Assembly: GCA_017562135.1 (NCBI GenBank) | Contig: QEYB01001208.1 | Span: 620,001 to 684,000, forward strand | From: Dipylidium caninum | Lineage: Eukaryota > Platyhelminthes > Cestoda > Cyclophyllidea > Dipylidiidae | Length of the DNA stretch: 64,000 nt | Reading direction: 5' to 3' | Part shown: positions 25,486 to 38,051 of the stretch, in pieces | Numbering within the stretch: the first letter of the stretch is position 1 | How the letters are laid out: each line of letters opens with the position of its first letter | Notes under the pieces: model-generated | Databases searched by the model: none | Told to the model about the DNA's origin: nothing | What the model saw: the letters and a program-made list of their open reading frames with translations, nothing else | Program-made: the position numbers and the translations under genes

Positions 25486-27803
25486 GGTATTTTGGACCAT
25501 CGAGACGACAACGCCTCCGTTTGGGGGTTGTGCAGTTTCGTCGCACTTGCACAACCTACTTTTGGCAGGGCCGCTAAACACTTAGCGAGTAGCTCGTAAC
25601 TGCCCTGGAGACACGTGTCAACCTGCTCTCGCTCTACTGAAGGTGCTATTTGCAGAAGGCACGAGAGCAGGGCGCCCCCACTCCTCTTTCCTCCGACCGG
25701 CAGAGAAATGTCTTGCAATTTCCTAATCGGACTATCTCCTCTTATTTACCACTACAAAGAAGCCCTACTTTTCCGACGAATTACTAATTCACGACGTTTG
25801 TGAATGCAACAGGGTTGAGGTATTTGCTTTTTAGGGCAGAGATGACAGGCGATTTAGTACTTAAGCATGTGCCCGAATGGTGCGGTTGTTGCTTTTAACT
25901 TTCAAATGAATTTACAACCGTGTACTTTCGAAACGCCTCCACCACTTTAATGCAAATTGGCTCCGCAAACAAATTCCAGATGAAATTGCGTGCCTGCCTG
26001 ATCGGCATTCCTGCCCATTCGGGAAGAGTGCAGAACAGTTGACAAGTAGATTTCCGTTGCGTGCTGGCACTTGTGTGCGGGTACCGCACGGGCGCCTCCG
26101 CAGGCTTGCGCACGACCGACTCTTTCTCAACCCCACCGAGGCTAAGACCCCGCGCAGAAATCTTCCACAGGCAGTTTTGGTCATCACTGCTTCTGGCCCG
26201 AACACTTCTCAGGTTTTACTCAGCAGTCATCCACTCTCACCTCCCCGCCCTACCAAAAAGTAAATAGACACAAGACCCGTTGTATTATGTAAGTGAAGTA
26301 AAATAAATAGTTGTTGGTGCACTTTTGAAAGTAACAGCCCAAATTGCTGTTCATTTTTGATGTATGCTTTCTTTAATCAAACGAAAAGCACACACAGACA
26401 AAAGATCTGCGGTTTAAAAGGACCGCTCTGTGAATTCTACAAACTTTTAGGTTTAGACCAGTAATGGCTGAGAGAGACAAGTTCTTCCAATACTTGGGTT
26501 TCAAGTGTCGCTATTCACACAAGAGAGGGAGAAAAGGCGTCCTTGTACTTATGAGCACGCCGGCGTAGGTTCAAGAGTCCAGTCGTAAAATTTTGTACAG
26601 ACGTACCTCGCCTCGAGGGCATTTCGAATAGCTCATATCACATCGTCTACATAAAACGTATCATATCAGATTACGTTTGTGGCTCAAAATCTCCCGAGAG
26701 CTGTTGAAGACGAAGAAACTTCAACAACACTTCCTGTGTGTATGCAAAACTGAGTAAATTACTCCACGCCCACAAAGAAGCAGGTGGCCTGAAGCAATGC
26801 CTGCATGCTTTTGGGGTACACAGCCGCAGCAACTTTGCGTTGGTGAAACCTAACGCGGGCACTGCCGGCACCCTCTAGTGTCGAGACCACCCAAACACCA
26901 GCGATGTTGCAGCTTCAAAAGTTGATTCACGCAGGAGTAGGTATGCCATTGACCGTCCTTTCGATGATTTTTGCTCCTAATTAACACAGAAATGGTTACA
27001 AAAAAGGCGCTCTTAAGATCGTGTGAGTTAATGTCTATTCGTGTGGGGATTTATAGACTAGTAAGAAAGTAGCACAGAGCACTCCAATTACTAATTCTAA
27101 GGAGACGAATGGGATTCTCATTGTCCCAAAGAGCACATTCCCCTGCCAAGTGTTTTACAGTGGCAATAAATCTAGATATTTGTGTTACCCTGCTTTAACA
27201 AACTTTATCTCCAAACCTTGTCCGTGGATGGACCATTCAACAAGAACGGCTAAGCAGCCCGAAAATTGACACCCAAACCTTTATGCGGCGTACAAATTGT
27301 TTGGCAAAACAGAACAGCGAAAAAGTGGAAAAATCCGCACGATCGACTGTAAAACAATCTGTTCTAACTAAATAATGTGCATTTCCCAAATGTCTTGATT
27401 AGTGCCAGCTTTCCAAAAATCCATTAACACGCATCCAATGTATTACTCTCTTCGATACAGCCTTCCCTACTTGATAGTTCGGAGACGATCGTGTTTGTTT
27501 TTGGAAAAACAGGTGGAGCTAAAACTCCTCGACGGGCAAAAACCGCTTAAAAATACTTTAGCCAGACGGGCAAATTAGTTACAAATTTAGCAGCACGATG
27601 TGACGCATCAACAGAGGCCATAATATGGACACATCCACCAAATACCCACATTGCAACGAGGCGGAGGGATTTATATCAAACAGGGTGCTGAACAGCAAGA
27701 ATAAATTACTTTTCCACACTGGTTTGTTGCTAAAAAGGAGTTCAATCTCGAGGCAAGATGCCATGTCTTTAAAGGATCAGAACATGCACGATAATTTTTT
27801 AAG

Positions 27804-27822
27804 AATATATATATATATATAC
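27804..27822. repeat. AT dinucleotide microsatellite
   Basis: About nine AT units in A-rich intergenic DNA. No associated gene feature. Confidence 0.85.
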
Positions 27823-28804
27823 TTACACATAGGTACATACACAGAGAGTACAAATAAGCGAAATTGGCACCAAATGATGATCACAGCGTGTCACGGGGTT
27901 AAAAAACGTTTACGTAGGAAAGGTCTCGCTGAACATGTCAAACAGTGACACACAAGACGTCTTTGGTGACGTTGGTGGCAGAATCCAAACTATAAAGCGG
28001 TGAAATCACACGGTAGAGAAAAATGAAAGAAGTGAAAGAGAAATGGAGAACGAGATTAGAGTAAAGCATACTAAAATAGTCGAAAGCAAAGTGTAACGAG
28101 AGGATGCCCATTTCACTCGTCACCTTCTTGTTGCAAGGAGACAACCGGCTAAGTTGATGTTGCTGTCACTGAGGGCTCTAACAAGAAACCGAGAAACGGT
28201 CAAATAAACGCGTTAAGATCGACTGCCTCGGTAATTTGTTCTATAACTGCTCATGGGACGGTGAAACTCGTTGACAGCAGCATTACATTGTTAATAAATG
28301 GTTTCAACACCAAACTTTAGGTTTCATCCAATAATTTTAACCAAACTACCAGCAAAATGTCACAATTGTGCTAATATCTTACATATAAAGAGACGGAGAG
28401 GAACTTAATAAATATTACCCTGGGGTACGCTAGTAGACGTAGAAGTCCTAATTTGATTCTTTCACGGTTTTGAAGCGGTCTCTATTACGTGACCTAGCCT
28501 GGATAATTAGTATTCCTCTTGTACGTATACCGGACGTCAGCAATTTTCCTCGTCTGTGATCGAAGTCACGGCTTTTGTATATCACTATATCGGATCCAAA
28601 ATATACATGCTCAGACAATCTACCTAAATTGTAGAAAAGCTAACAACGAATAGGTAAAGAAGAAGTGATTAAAAAGAACGTAACTTAACCCGATACACTC
28701 AATATTAACTTACGACACGAAAAAATGTTGTTTGTCAAGCAGTTGTAATCAAATAATGCTAACAAGAATGCGGTGGGAAGAAGAGAGAAGGTTAGGTAAC
28801 TCAC

Positions 28805-31800
28805 ATCCCCTGGATAAGGTGAATCAGGTGGCGCGTAGATGCGAGAAAACTCGGGCATGCTGTTGATGGAGCCTCGATGAACCCCGTACGTGCCCAAGTC
28901 CCATGAAGAGAGGGGGGGAAAAACGTCAGCACTATCGAGTGAATTTAAGTCTCCGGTCGCCGCAGAGCCGCTAATGGCCGCATCGCCATCAGTATTAATT
29001 CCGTCGGAAATTCGGTGCTGATAGGCCGGAGGAGCGGTAATATCCGAGTCCCTGATTATGCAATACATGCCGCGCTTCGTGGCATCTTCATAGGTGGGAA
29101 GGGTGGGAACTCCCTTGAATACCTTAGGTAGACTAAAAGGAAAACCCATCATTGTTGCGCAATTTTTCCGTTCCCTGACGAGTAAGTTAAGAATAAAAGC
29201 ATACGAGAAATGATGCATGGGAAACCAAGTGTATTATGGCTTCGATGATTGTATTAAAAATATTAAATTTACACGTCTTGACATTTAGGCCACTATATAG
29301 TAGGTATGCATTAGCTTCAATCTTTTCAGGAGATATTGCGTGCTCTTTTGGGTGGAACACTACTATACAAATCAGCACGATGTAACGTTTGTGTCTGTCA
29401 ATCAAAAGTTCGCAATAATTACAGGGATTGCAGGTGGCAATGATGACGATGACAAATGAGGAACTTAAAGGGGCTCCGAGGAGCTTGCGCCACGTAAGAC
29501 TTTTCAGCTTTGACGCGTGTGTGTACAATGGCAAGTATGCAGAACTACTTGAAAGCTTCAGAATCAACGGAAGGCGATGATTCCCAATAGGTTCCAACAA
29601 GTGCTTACGCAGATGGAATTTATCAGGTAAGAAAAAACAACTGATTCATCTATCCATCCAAAGGAATATCATCAAACAGGAAGTGAAAGGCAAGATTTGT
29701 GAAGTTAGGTGCACGTGCACAAGACGTTTTAACCGCCATGACGATATCAACAAATCAAAAGTGATGCAGGAATCCGAAGTTAATGAAGCGTATACACACA
29801 CAAAAAGAAGAAAAGCGGGCACCCACCGCACAAACGGCGTGGTAAAATAGCGTGTTCTATGATTAACATATGTTTGAAGTACACGTTTGCATCAATGTGG
29901 ATCTTTACTAGCTCTATAGGCACTTTCCGAACTGCCTCCACTGTCATTCATGATTAATTTACATCCGTTGTGCAGACAACATTTGTTCTTCGTGCTTGCT
30001 GAGCGCTGTCATGGTACTTCGCTAAACAAATTTGTAGCGAAGAAAAGGGCGAGTCAAACACGAGTCCATGAAAGCAACATGAAAAAAGCAAACTTAGCTA
30101 TTGTAATTTCTGGTAACAAAGCAGTTTACCTTGCAAATCAGAACATTTATATTCCACAACCATTGCTAAACAGTAGGCTTTTGAGAAATATGCCAGTGTG
30201 GCTTGTTCAGAGATGTGTCTTAACGGTATAGGCGTTTGCCGTGTTCTATAACTGGTACTCAAAATCAAAATACTGCCACGGAGAAAACGTGCCTCTTTTT
30301 ACGAAACAATGGAGAGCAGTACGCACTCAGCGCCACTTAATGTGTTGACTACACTTTTACCATTCATTTACTCAAAATGAGTTACTGCAATGGTGGATAG
30401 ATTGCAACATTGCTCAACAGATTCCAAGACAATTCCAACCCATTTTGATTAAGCGATAAAAAGGAAGAGAGGCGTATTAATAAGTTTATTAAACATGGTA
30501 GCCGTTAAAATTCATCCAGTTAAGATGTAAAATCACGGTAGATTAAAATCAGTGAAATTCCTCACACCTAGAGAAAGCTAAGCTTACGGAAAAAAAAGTA
30601 ACTTGCGTTGAAAGGAGAACATACACGTCAGACTATAGTGGAGTACAGGAAAGAATGAAAGATCGCATTAGTAACGAAGATTCACCCAACTTCTCAGAAG
30701 AAATAAGCATTTCGGTTCCAACACCATAAGCCACAAGGATAATATTGAGAGCCTCCAAACGATTCGAAAGAAATATTTAACTGTTCAAATAGGGGCAATG
30801 ATCGTTTAAAAGAAGTCTACAATTGCCACTAGGCCAAAAATTTATGGATACTATCGGTTAAAATAATTACTCAGAATCTTGTATTCCTTTCCATACATAT
30901 TGCAAATGGCACGGGGCTTCATAGGTTGGTATTTACAGTGTTCTTATCAAAATAGGAAACCATCACCCGTGCGCCAGCCGCGACCGGCTTAAACTAGTGG
31001 TATCAGACGATTAATATCGCAAGATGGGATGGATGGTCAACTTGGAAAGAGGTATATTTTCCTACAATGAGCTTAAACACTTCGGGATTTGTATTAAGCA
31101 AAATTTAACATTCCATGGGAAGATTTTTTCAATTAATAATGACGGCTTAGTATAAGGGAACTGGAAAAAATCGTCAATAGCCATTGGAAGGGAAAGTGAC
31201 AAAGAGAAAACAATTTAAAGAGTTGAAGTTATATTCTGCAAACTATATCAAGAGCTAACGATAATACTGGCTTCTATGGAAGAAAATATTATTTTGAACG
31301 CAGGAAATGAAAAGACAAAATAGACTAACTCACTGAGTAGGCGGTTGATACTCATTCAACGTATCGCCGTGAGGCACGGCCAAACAGGAAAGTCTAAAAT
31401 CTTCGTTCCAACCAGAGGATGTGGCGGATCCTTCTGCCTCCGCTCCTACCTCGGTCTGACCTTCATGCTGAAGCAACTCCAGAGCCCCGTTGTTGGCGTT
31501 TGTCCGGCTAACTCATGGGATTGAGTCAAAAGCGCTTCTGAGTCGTGGAAGCCCGCGTTCACACCACCCTGAAAGACACCCCAAAAACTCCACATGCACG
31601 AAATAGGGCATCGGAAGCAAGATTTAGAGGTGCTCTGTGTTTCAATGTTAAACAGTCCTGCAAACATCAAATTTCAAGATCATGTACACGTTTCGAGTTA
31701 GCAGTGCCAGAGATACAAACTTAGTGTTATAAAGCAGAAGCCGGAAAAGTTGCAGTGGGGCGATAAGAACGATAAGAACGCATACATGGCGGTCAAAATG

Positions 31801-33708
31801 AGCCAATATTTGATACTCATTTGAATCCAAGTTAAAATACTCAAAATCATATAGCAGGATGAATGGACAAAACCGTTGGATTACACCTCATAATGGCTAC
31901 GTTTTCCGCACCCTTTACATATTACTATTAGAAAAAAAACAGCGAAATGGTTAGTGTCCTACTGAATTTTCTTTTGGAAGGCGCAAAAATTCAACACAAC
32001 CTGGCCTTGAAGGAAATAACTAGGCATTAAAGGAGCGATTCTGGGTATAGGAATGATAAACAACTCCAATATTTACAACGAGAACACATTTAACACACAC
32101 GACTACTTGTTTATATCAAGTTGGATTATGTAGGTACACAGATGTGTGCATTACTATCTACAACAAATGGAAATGCTGATTTCTGCATGGAAAATAAAAC
32201 GAGCATAACTGCTAGAGTTAAGACACCAACCCCGTCAGTGAATCTAAGCGATTAGATCATACATGCGCAAAACATTTTTGACAGAATTAGAAATGATATT
32301 TTCGAAAATGAAGCCAGACTCGTCCAAAATGGACGCCCCTTACGCCACGGGAGTCGACGTGCAACATTGAGACAATCTCACTAGTGTTGGTACATACATG
32401 GATTTTATGAAACCCCGTAAATACAGATGTGTATATATATTGCCCAAAATGTAGCAGAGCATATTGTGCCGGCTCATAAAGACAATGAACAACTCTAGGG
32501 CAATAACTTTCTCAATCTGACACAATTCAAGACGCCACAACAAAGTATTTAGCAAAGTCAAAGAAAAATCAAATGAATTCCCAATACTTCACACCGGGAT
32601 GTAATCAGCAAAGACAGGTAGGTAGCAATAATAAAGTCTAAACAATACCAAGGTATACCTCAAACAAAATAAATTCAGAAAAATAATGATTTTTCGCTAG
32701 ATGTTTGATTGTAAAAAGATGCTCTACTTACTGTATGGACGCGACTCGTACATTCGAGCCGAGGGAGGATGACGACACGGTCAGAAGATTCGACACTAGC
32801 TTGAGTACCAATAGAGATATGGTTCCCATTTTGACGACGACTCCTAGCTCTAGCAAGGCGACGAGCGGCCAACTGTCGTTGCCGTTGTGCGGGGTTGCGA
32901 CGCCCAGTTGGGGAGTCAGGCGCGTTGCGGTACACACGCCAAGGAGCATTATGAGCACTAACACCACCGAGAGTGCCGACATACCCACGGAGAGGGAAAC
33001 CAATGGCTTCTCTCGAACTGCTAGTGCTGAAGCCTTGCCTGCATGGAAAGCCTGCTGAAGCTGACGCAAAGTATATATGGATCCGTAGAAATAGGGTAGA
33101 ACTCCGCTCCTAGCTAAAAAAAATGATTTATTTTTCAGTACCTTAACTAGGCAACGGTGTGATCCCGTGTAACAAAACAAAATGGTCGTCTTAGGCTACA
33201 TTACTCTTAAGCCGATAACCGCAAAGGAAAGAAATATCAGTGCACAGTAAATTTACATTGCTAATGAAAAAACTCAATTTTAGAATACTGGTAAGTATAA
33301 AACAGAATAGAATATTCAGCGATTGCGTAGGATGGCCCAAAATTCACGACTATAACCATCAACAATGCCAATTTCATGGTAAAAAAATACGAGTTGTATA
33401 GCATCTGTAAATCGGAAGAGTAAACAAGTAAAAATTTTATTTTCACCTGAAAAGCAATCTTGTACCGGAGGAAACCAATAAAAGATCTCGGTCGTCCGAT
33501 TCACCATACACCGCGTCTTAACTGATTTCAAAGAGGGAAGAAAAGACTGAGAACTTGTGATGGAAATGTTTTTTACATCTGCGGCACACCGGGCAGAAAC
33601 AACTGAGTAAAGAGGATAAGTGACACAAGTTTCGGGGGTACATTGATTTACTCTCAGTCCTTGAGCACTTGAGTCCGGGAAGAGACAACCGGTTGAAGTT
33701 AAGGCCAT
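28805..33708 (-). pseudogene. Single-pass membrane protein with PY motifs; frame broken in two exons (decayed gene or assembly errors)
   Basis: Four linked minus-strand exons: 33447-33708, 32732-33113, 31334-31568 and 28805-29132, with good splice sites (CAG/GTGAAA, ACA/GTAAGT, CA/GTGAGT, GAT/GTGAGT). The first encodes a Cys-containing, probably extracellular part with N-I-S and N-R-T sites. The second has a membrane segment (S-V-V-L-V-L-I-M-L-L-G-V) and then a basic cytoplasmic run (RRLARARSRRQNG). The last holds L-P-T-Y and P-P-A-Y, WW-domain ligands of the kind bound by NEDD4-like E3 ligases. Exons 2 and 3 are each off by one base: the membrane frame must change just after L-L-G-V, and exon 3 changes frame near 31500. 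Exon phases agree only if both are corrected. The exon 1 start is uncertain (ATG at 33708, or an acceptor near 33680), no signal peptide is seen, and the 3' end was not found. Family unknown. Confidence 0.55.
29133..31333 (-). other. Intron of the PY-motif membrane protein gene
   Basis: A GT-AG intron (GTGAGT at the 5' end, CTTTTAG at the 3' end, minus strand). It is AT-rich and A-rich on the + strand. A 137-residue minus frame (29187-29600) falls inside, but it has no family match and skewed hydrophobic content. I treat it as noncoding. Confidence 0.55.
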
Positions 33709-35621
33709 TTATTCTACAGTAAAACAAGATGAAAATCAAGAAACCAGTGAGAATAAAGTCGCAGAAAACGCTACCAAAAACAGCTCTAACAACAAAGTAA
33801 TTTGGGGAAGAAAGAAAAGATGTTACAGGTAAAAAATAGGGCCAACCCCAAGTCAATTAAGGTGGCAATTAAAACACATTAAAAGACTGAATAAACATAA
33901 AAAGGAAAATAATGAATTTGCCGTGTTAGCGCTGTTGTATTTCGGCGAATTTAGTGAAATACCACAAAATATTCAAATGGATATATCACGAATTTGTGCT
34001 CAATTAATTGCAAGGCTTATGTCAAAACTGACGAAACTATTGATTTAGGCGACTAGTCCGAGGTATCATCAAAAATGCAAAAGATTATAGTGAGGTGAAA
34101 GGGTTTCATGTCCATCGCCTGATAGCAACCAAATTAACACCAAGAACTGCGTGTATAACCAAGGGGTATCATTAGAGTGAGTAACAGGCAAAAGATTGCA
34201 CTTAACTATAGAAATACAAAACAGGCCGACCAATGTAACATTTAAGGTTAAAATGCTGCGGGCTGCGGCTACACGCAGCGTGGATGATATAAACGCCAAT
34301 GCGGAAAGATTGGAAGGGGATCAATCTTTAGTAAATTAGGATAAACATGGAGAACACTTTGGAATGAAAAAATTATAAGAACGAGATTAATGTTTAACCC
34401 TTGCAAGGTGTGAACGTAGAAGGTATGCCCAGAAAGAGCCCATCAACAATTTAATTGTACTGATAAAAACCTAAATCGCTTGGCGGTACTCAACATAATT
34501 TGTGGCCTGTGTCAGAGCAGAAACATGAATTGTAATTAGCAGTACCCACTTCATTAACAAGCAATATGCAATGTAACAATCATAATAGACCACAAGAAAA
34601 TCAGCCATGCGTGTCAACGCTGCAACTTAATTTCTTTACTAATTAATTTTAAGACTAAATACATAATGTGTTTTTTCGCGTGGTAGCTATTTTCCTGTGA
34701 AGGTCTTGACTTATGAAGCCAATATAATCCACTAAACCCTCTTATTACCGATACAGAGTGGGATGAATTAAGAAATTGTTGCCCCACTACCAAACCCGAG
34801 CGGTGGAAAATTAACCAAGCCTCCGTTTTAAACACGCGGATAATTCTCGAAAACCATGAATACGCCTTGTTGTTGCTTCGAGCTAAACGTACGAGGTAAA
34901 ATTAACACGGGAGAATTTTAACTGACAACTGGTTTTTGGGTAAAAATTTTCATGCGATTTCTGCTAGAGGAACAAATTATACCCTTTGGCCAAACAATGC
35001 GTTTTGACAATTGTCTCATTCATCGCCGCGCTGAAGCAACTGTCATATGAAGGCACAATGTTTTTTTCTCCCCTAACTTCTTGTTAAATTGATTAGTTTG
35101 TCAAATTTGTGAGAATTTCCATACCGTCACCGAAAGCAATCTTGAAGGCAAAGTTCAACTAAATTGGTGTAGCCAGCAAATAGAAGAGTGTTGCCGTAAG
35201 TCGCCTGAATCATAAACAGACATTAAATCTGGTAGTTGTATCTAAACTAAATTCGTATTATTGGAGCGGATGATGCTGCTACCCTTTCGGGGAAACGTGA
35301 CATTTGATGGGGCCATGATACAATTTCCTTTATTTAAATTTAATCTGGCTGTGTAGAAGGATAGCAAAAAATTGTTGCCTTGAATTAAAAGGTCTTTTGG
35401 ACGCCCGAAATTACACAAGCAGGCCCTGTTTCCAATCTGAACAGTCTCCGAGATAAAACACATTTATGGTGTAAAGACTGACTATCCCTAAAACTTTTTA
35501 ATATTTCGCCGTTTCCAATTCAAACCTTGTGAAATAAGTAAGCAAATACCCCTCCTACATGACCTTCAATAGTGGCCGCATAAATATTCGGCGCTCACTT
35601 CAGTTCGAGACACGATAACGG
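33709..35621. other. AT-rich region between the membrane-protein gene and IFT43
   Basis: Nothing certain. On the minus strand at 34069-34180, an acceptor-like TATTTCTATAG is followed by an open stretch starting K-C-N-L-L-P-V. This could be an upstream exon of the membrane-protein gene, but its phase does not join cleanly to the next exon. Confidence 0.35.
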
Positions 35622-36702
35622 ATGAAGACTGTTACTTCGGATGATTTTGACTTTTCTACCACTAAAACAGTAACCTTCTGTACGGTACGAGTAATCTCCA
35701 GGTAACAAAGCCAGGTCGAAGAGGGAGGACTCTGAAACCAGCAGTAGACTTGCTCAAGGATAACACCGAGGCTGTAACCATATCTGATAACGTCGAACAG
35801 GTAAGAGATGTCGATAATATGTCAAGAAATCGCTGGAAAACCAACCCTCTATTAAAAGATCTATTGGTGGTTGGGGTGAAGATACAAGCACTGCAATCGG
35901 TCATGTTTTTTTCGGGTACGTACCCCTTAAACACTCATCCTCTAGGGCAATGGATGAAACAGACGAAAAGATATCCGTGGTTGATGCGGGTACAGAACCA
36001 CTTCGCTTCGTTCTATCCCTTATCTTTCCTTGAGTGTTACCAAATACAGAATACCTCTTAGCTAAACCTTTAAAACGCGACAGTTCTAGCGTTACAAAAA
36101 ACCCTTTACTCTAAAACTTTATTAACGCCTCTTTTCTGTATCTGTGTCCTTGTCGTTTCAGACTCAGATGATGAACTCGGTAGGTAGAACCAGCTCATCC
36201 TAACATACAGACATACCCGTAATACCTGAAATCGGAAATGCCGATGAAACGCAACCCGGATTCGACATAGCCGGTCCGCCGAGGTCAGTCTCGCCGGGGG
36301 ATGTCTGCAACAATTTTCATCAATACCCAATCTTTGACACACTTATCGCATCCAATATAATATCAACTTTTATGCCATCTCCCAAAAAGAGCTATTTAAA
36401 CTTAGATTGTTAATAATATTCTGACACAAAATGTGCCAAATTCCTAAAGCTTTTGTTATTTTACATCATAGTTTTTTGGTAAAAAGAATTCCAACATATG
36501 CGGATTTGGAGAACGAGGTCCTCGCTTCGTTCAGTCTTCAACTGCTAGTAAGTGAACAGGAAAAAGCTGAACAAGGGACTTTTAGGACAATGAATCGGAT
36601 CTAACATTTCTGGCAAATTTCCTGGACCCTGAAGAAGACACCAGAGAAGATGATGAGGTCTGGGACTGGGACGTTCTAAGGACTAGTGTGACATATGACT
36701 AA
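35622..36702 (+). CDS. IFT43: Intraflagellar transport protein 43 (IFT-A complex)
   Basis: IFT43 is a small subunit of IFT-A, which drives retrograde transport in cilia. Seven exons: 35622-35669, 35702-35800, 35827-35899, 36162-36179, 36211-36283, 36487-36547 and 36586-36702 (stop TAA). They give 162 residues against 213 in human. Family marks, in order: K-P-G-R-R-G (residues 19-24), S-I-G-G-W-G-E-D, the D-I-P-V-I-P core motif, I-A-G-P-P, P-T-Y-A-D-L-E-N-E (human TYRDLDND), and the acidic end R-E-D-D-E-V-W-D-W-D (human REDDVGWDWD). Phases agree throughout. Introns are 32, 26, 262, 31, 203 and 38 nt; the 26-nt one is extreme and its donor/acceptor choice rests on frame. Exon 4 is an 18-nt microexon encoding S-D-D-E-L plus split codons. 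The gene ends tail to tail with PSMB6. Confidence 0.92.
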
Positions 36703-36768
36703 ATCAGCCTGTGTTGCCCTTGTTAATGTCGAAATAAGTACAGAAATAGATTCTTTACACGAGTTAAG

Positions 36769-36774
36769 TTTAAT
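36769..36774 (-). terminator. ATTAAA poly(A) signal candidate for PSMB6
   Basis: On the minus strand ATTAAA lies 15 nt past the PSMB6 stop, inside the 86-nt gap to the IFT43 stop. It is a common variant poly(A) signal. Its position would put the cleavage site inside the gap or at the edge of IFT43. Confidence 0.4.
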
Positions 36775-36788
36775 AGAAAGTCAGAATA

Positions 36789-37987
36789 CTAGACTTTGAG
36801 AGAATACATAGGAACCTGATCACCCTTGATGAGTCTACTCTCGAAACCGCCACGAGAGATGATGCCGAGCCGGATACAGCCACCGCTCGATCCATCCCTG
36901 TTTATTGCCAATCCGACGCCTAAAATAAAGAAAATATCATAGCCGAAAGACAAGTGATATATTCCAATTTAAATGTCTGATCCGAGGTAGGCGCCGTATT
37001 GGACAAATGGGAATACCGGAAGGCAGATAGCAAACAATTCTAAGCCAAACGTTGTCGACGCAAAATTTATCCAGTGGAATGCAACACCACGACCACATGC
37101 AACATCAAAGTACACTGCATGTGGAGAACAGGACCATATAATATATACACATGCATCATATAAATAGTACTGGTAAAAGCTTGCGGATGAAAAAGTGGTT
37201 TCCAGAAACCTTAAAATTTGTAGAAGCACACCCGCTTGCCTCACAAAGTCATTAAATCTTATCCGTCAATACGGTATGTGAGGTGATTCAGAAAGGCACT
37301 AAACGATAGATATCGCAACTCACATTTGCCGACAAACTCCACCGCCTCTTCCTTCGTCATATTGGGCTTGAACTGTGAGTCAAAATGACCATATAAATAA
37401 GTACTACCGGAACCTCCGATCACCGCCGGCTGCTTAATAAGCATCCCACCGATGGGAATTGCATAAATCTAAAGTATATAGAGATTCTCGTTCAACGCTA
37501 CCTGTCCACCATTTTCAATATCCCATCCAGCTACAAATAACGCAGCACTGAGGCTATCCCGGTAGCTGTAGCATATATTTCGAACAACTGTCGCTGCCTC
37601 GACAACAGTAGGCTCACGGCCCATCTGTATGGAATGAAATTCAAGTTGATATTTAACGACATCAGCCACGGCCTGCGTGTCCGCCGCAGACCCTGAACGG
37701 CAACAGTATATGTACTTCGTAAGTGGAGTGAGCTTGTTCGCAACACGATCTGACACAAATACTCTAAATGTAAATGCACATATGTGTTTGTATACCAACC
37801 CCGAGGAGGTGCGGGTATCGGCCCCGATTACAACACCCCCATTAAATTGACATGCAACCAGAGTAGTCTAATTGCATTAATTTAAATAATTGCCAAATAC
37901 CCCAGTGCTAACTTCAGCCTTAGACCAGTCGGGACACAATCCATAGTCCGGAAACCTTAGCGAGCTACACTCAGCACCAGCATCCAT
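36789..37987 (-). CDS. PSMB6: Proteasome subunit beta type-6 (beta-1, caspase-like catalytic subunit)
   Basis: Catalytic subunit of the 20S proteasome core that cuts after acidic residues. Five exons: 37901-37987, 37800-37867, 37502-37763, 37324-37468 and 36789-36919 (stop TAG). They give 230 residues. A 29-residue propeptide ends E-V-S-T-G and precedes T-T-L-V, so autocleavage exposes Thr1. In mature numbering, Asp17 (G-A-D-T-R), Lys33 (A-N-K) and Arg45 (C-C-R-S-G-S-A-A-D-T) are present; Arg45 marks the beta-1 pocket. G-G-S-G-S-T and N-R-D-G-S-S-G-G-C follow as in the family. The mature chain is 201 residues (human about 205). Three introns are only 33, 36 and 33 nt and the last is 404 nt; all are GT-AG and phase-consistent. 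The start lies 64 nt from the stop of an upstream minus-strand gene. Confidence 0.96.
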
Positions 37988-38030
37988 ATCGAATTAGGCG
38001 GGCTCGTAATGTGACGAGAAGATTTAAAAC
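37988..38030 (-). promoter_or_regulatory. Candidate trans-splice (spliced-leader) acceptor upstream of PSMB6
   Basis: Minus strand: a pyrimidine-containing tract (AAATCTTCTCGTCACATTACGAG) ends in AG at 38004-38003, leaving a 15-nt leader before the PSMB6 ATG. Together with only 64 nt between the upstream stop and this ATG, it is where a flatworm spliced leader could be joined. No leader gene is in the window. Confidence 0.3.
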
Positions 38031-38051
38031 AACATTTTGTATTTTTAAACC

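Larger units (their letters stand above)
24715..28804. other. Intergenic AT-rich region
   Basis: No convincing gene was seen. The + strand turns from T-rich to A-rich at around 26 kb, in keeping with minus-strand transcription beyond that point. It holds a membrane-like ORF (25237-25485), an AT microsatellite (about 27804-27822), and probably the unseen 3' part of the minus-strand membrane-protein gene. Confidence 0.4.

Noticed and set aside
29187..29600. 137-aa minus-strand ORF
   Set aside because: It falls in an intron between two phase-matched exons, has no recognisable motif, and is not flanked by usable splice sites in frame.
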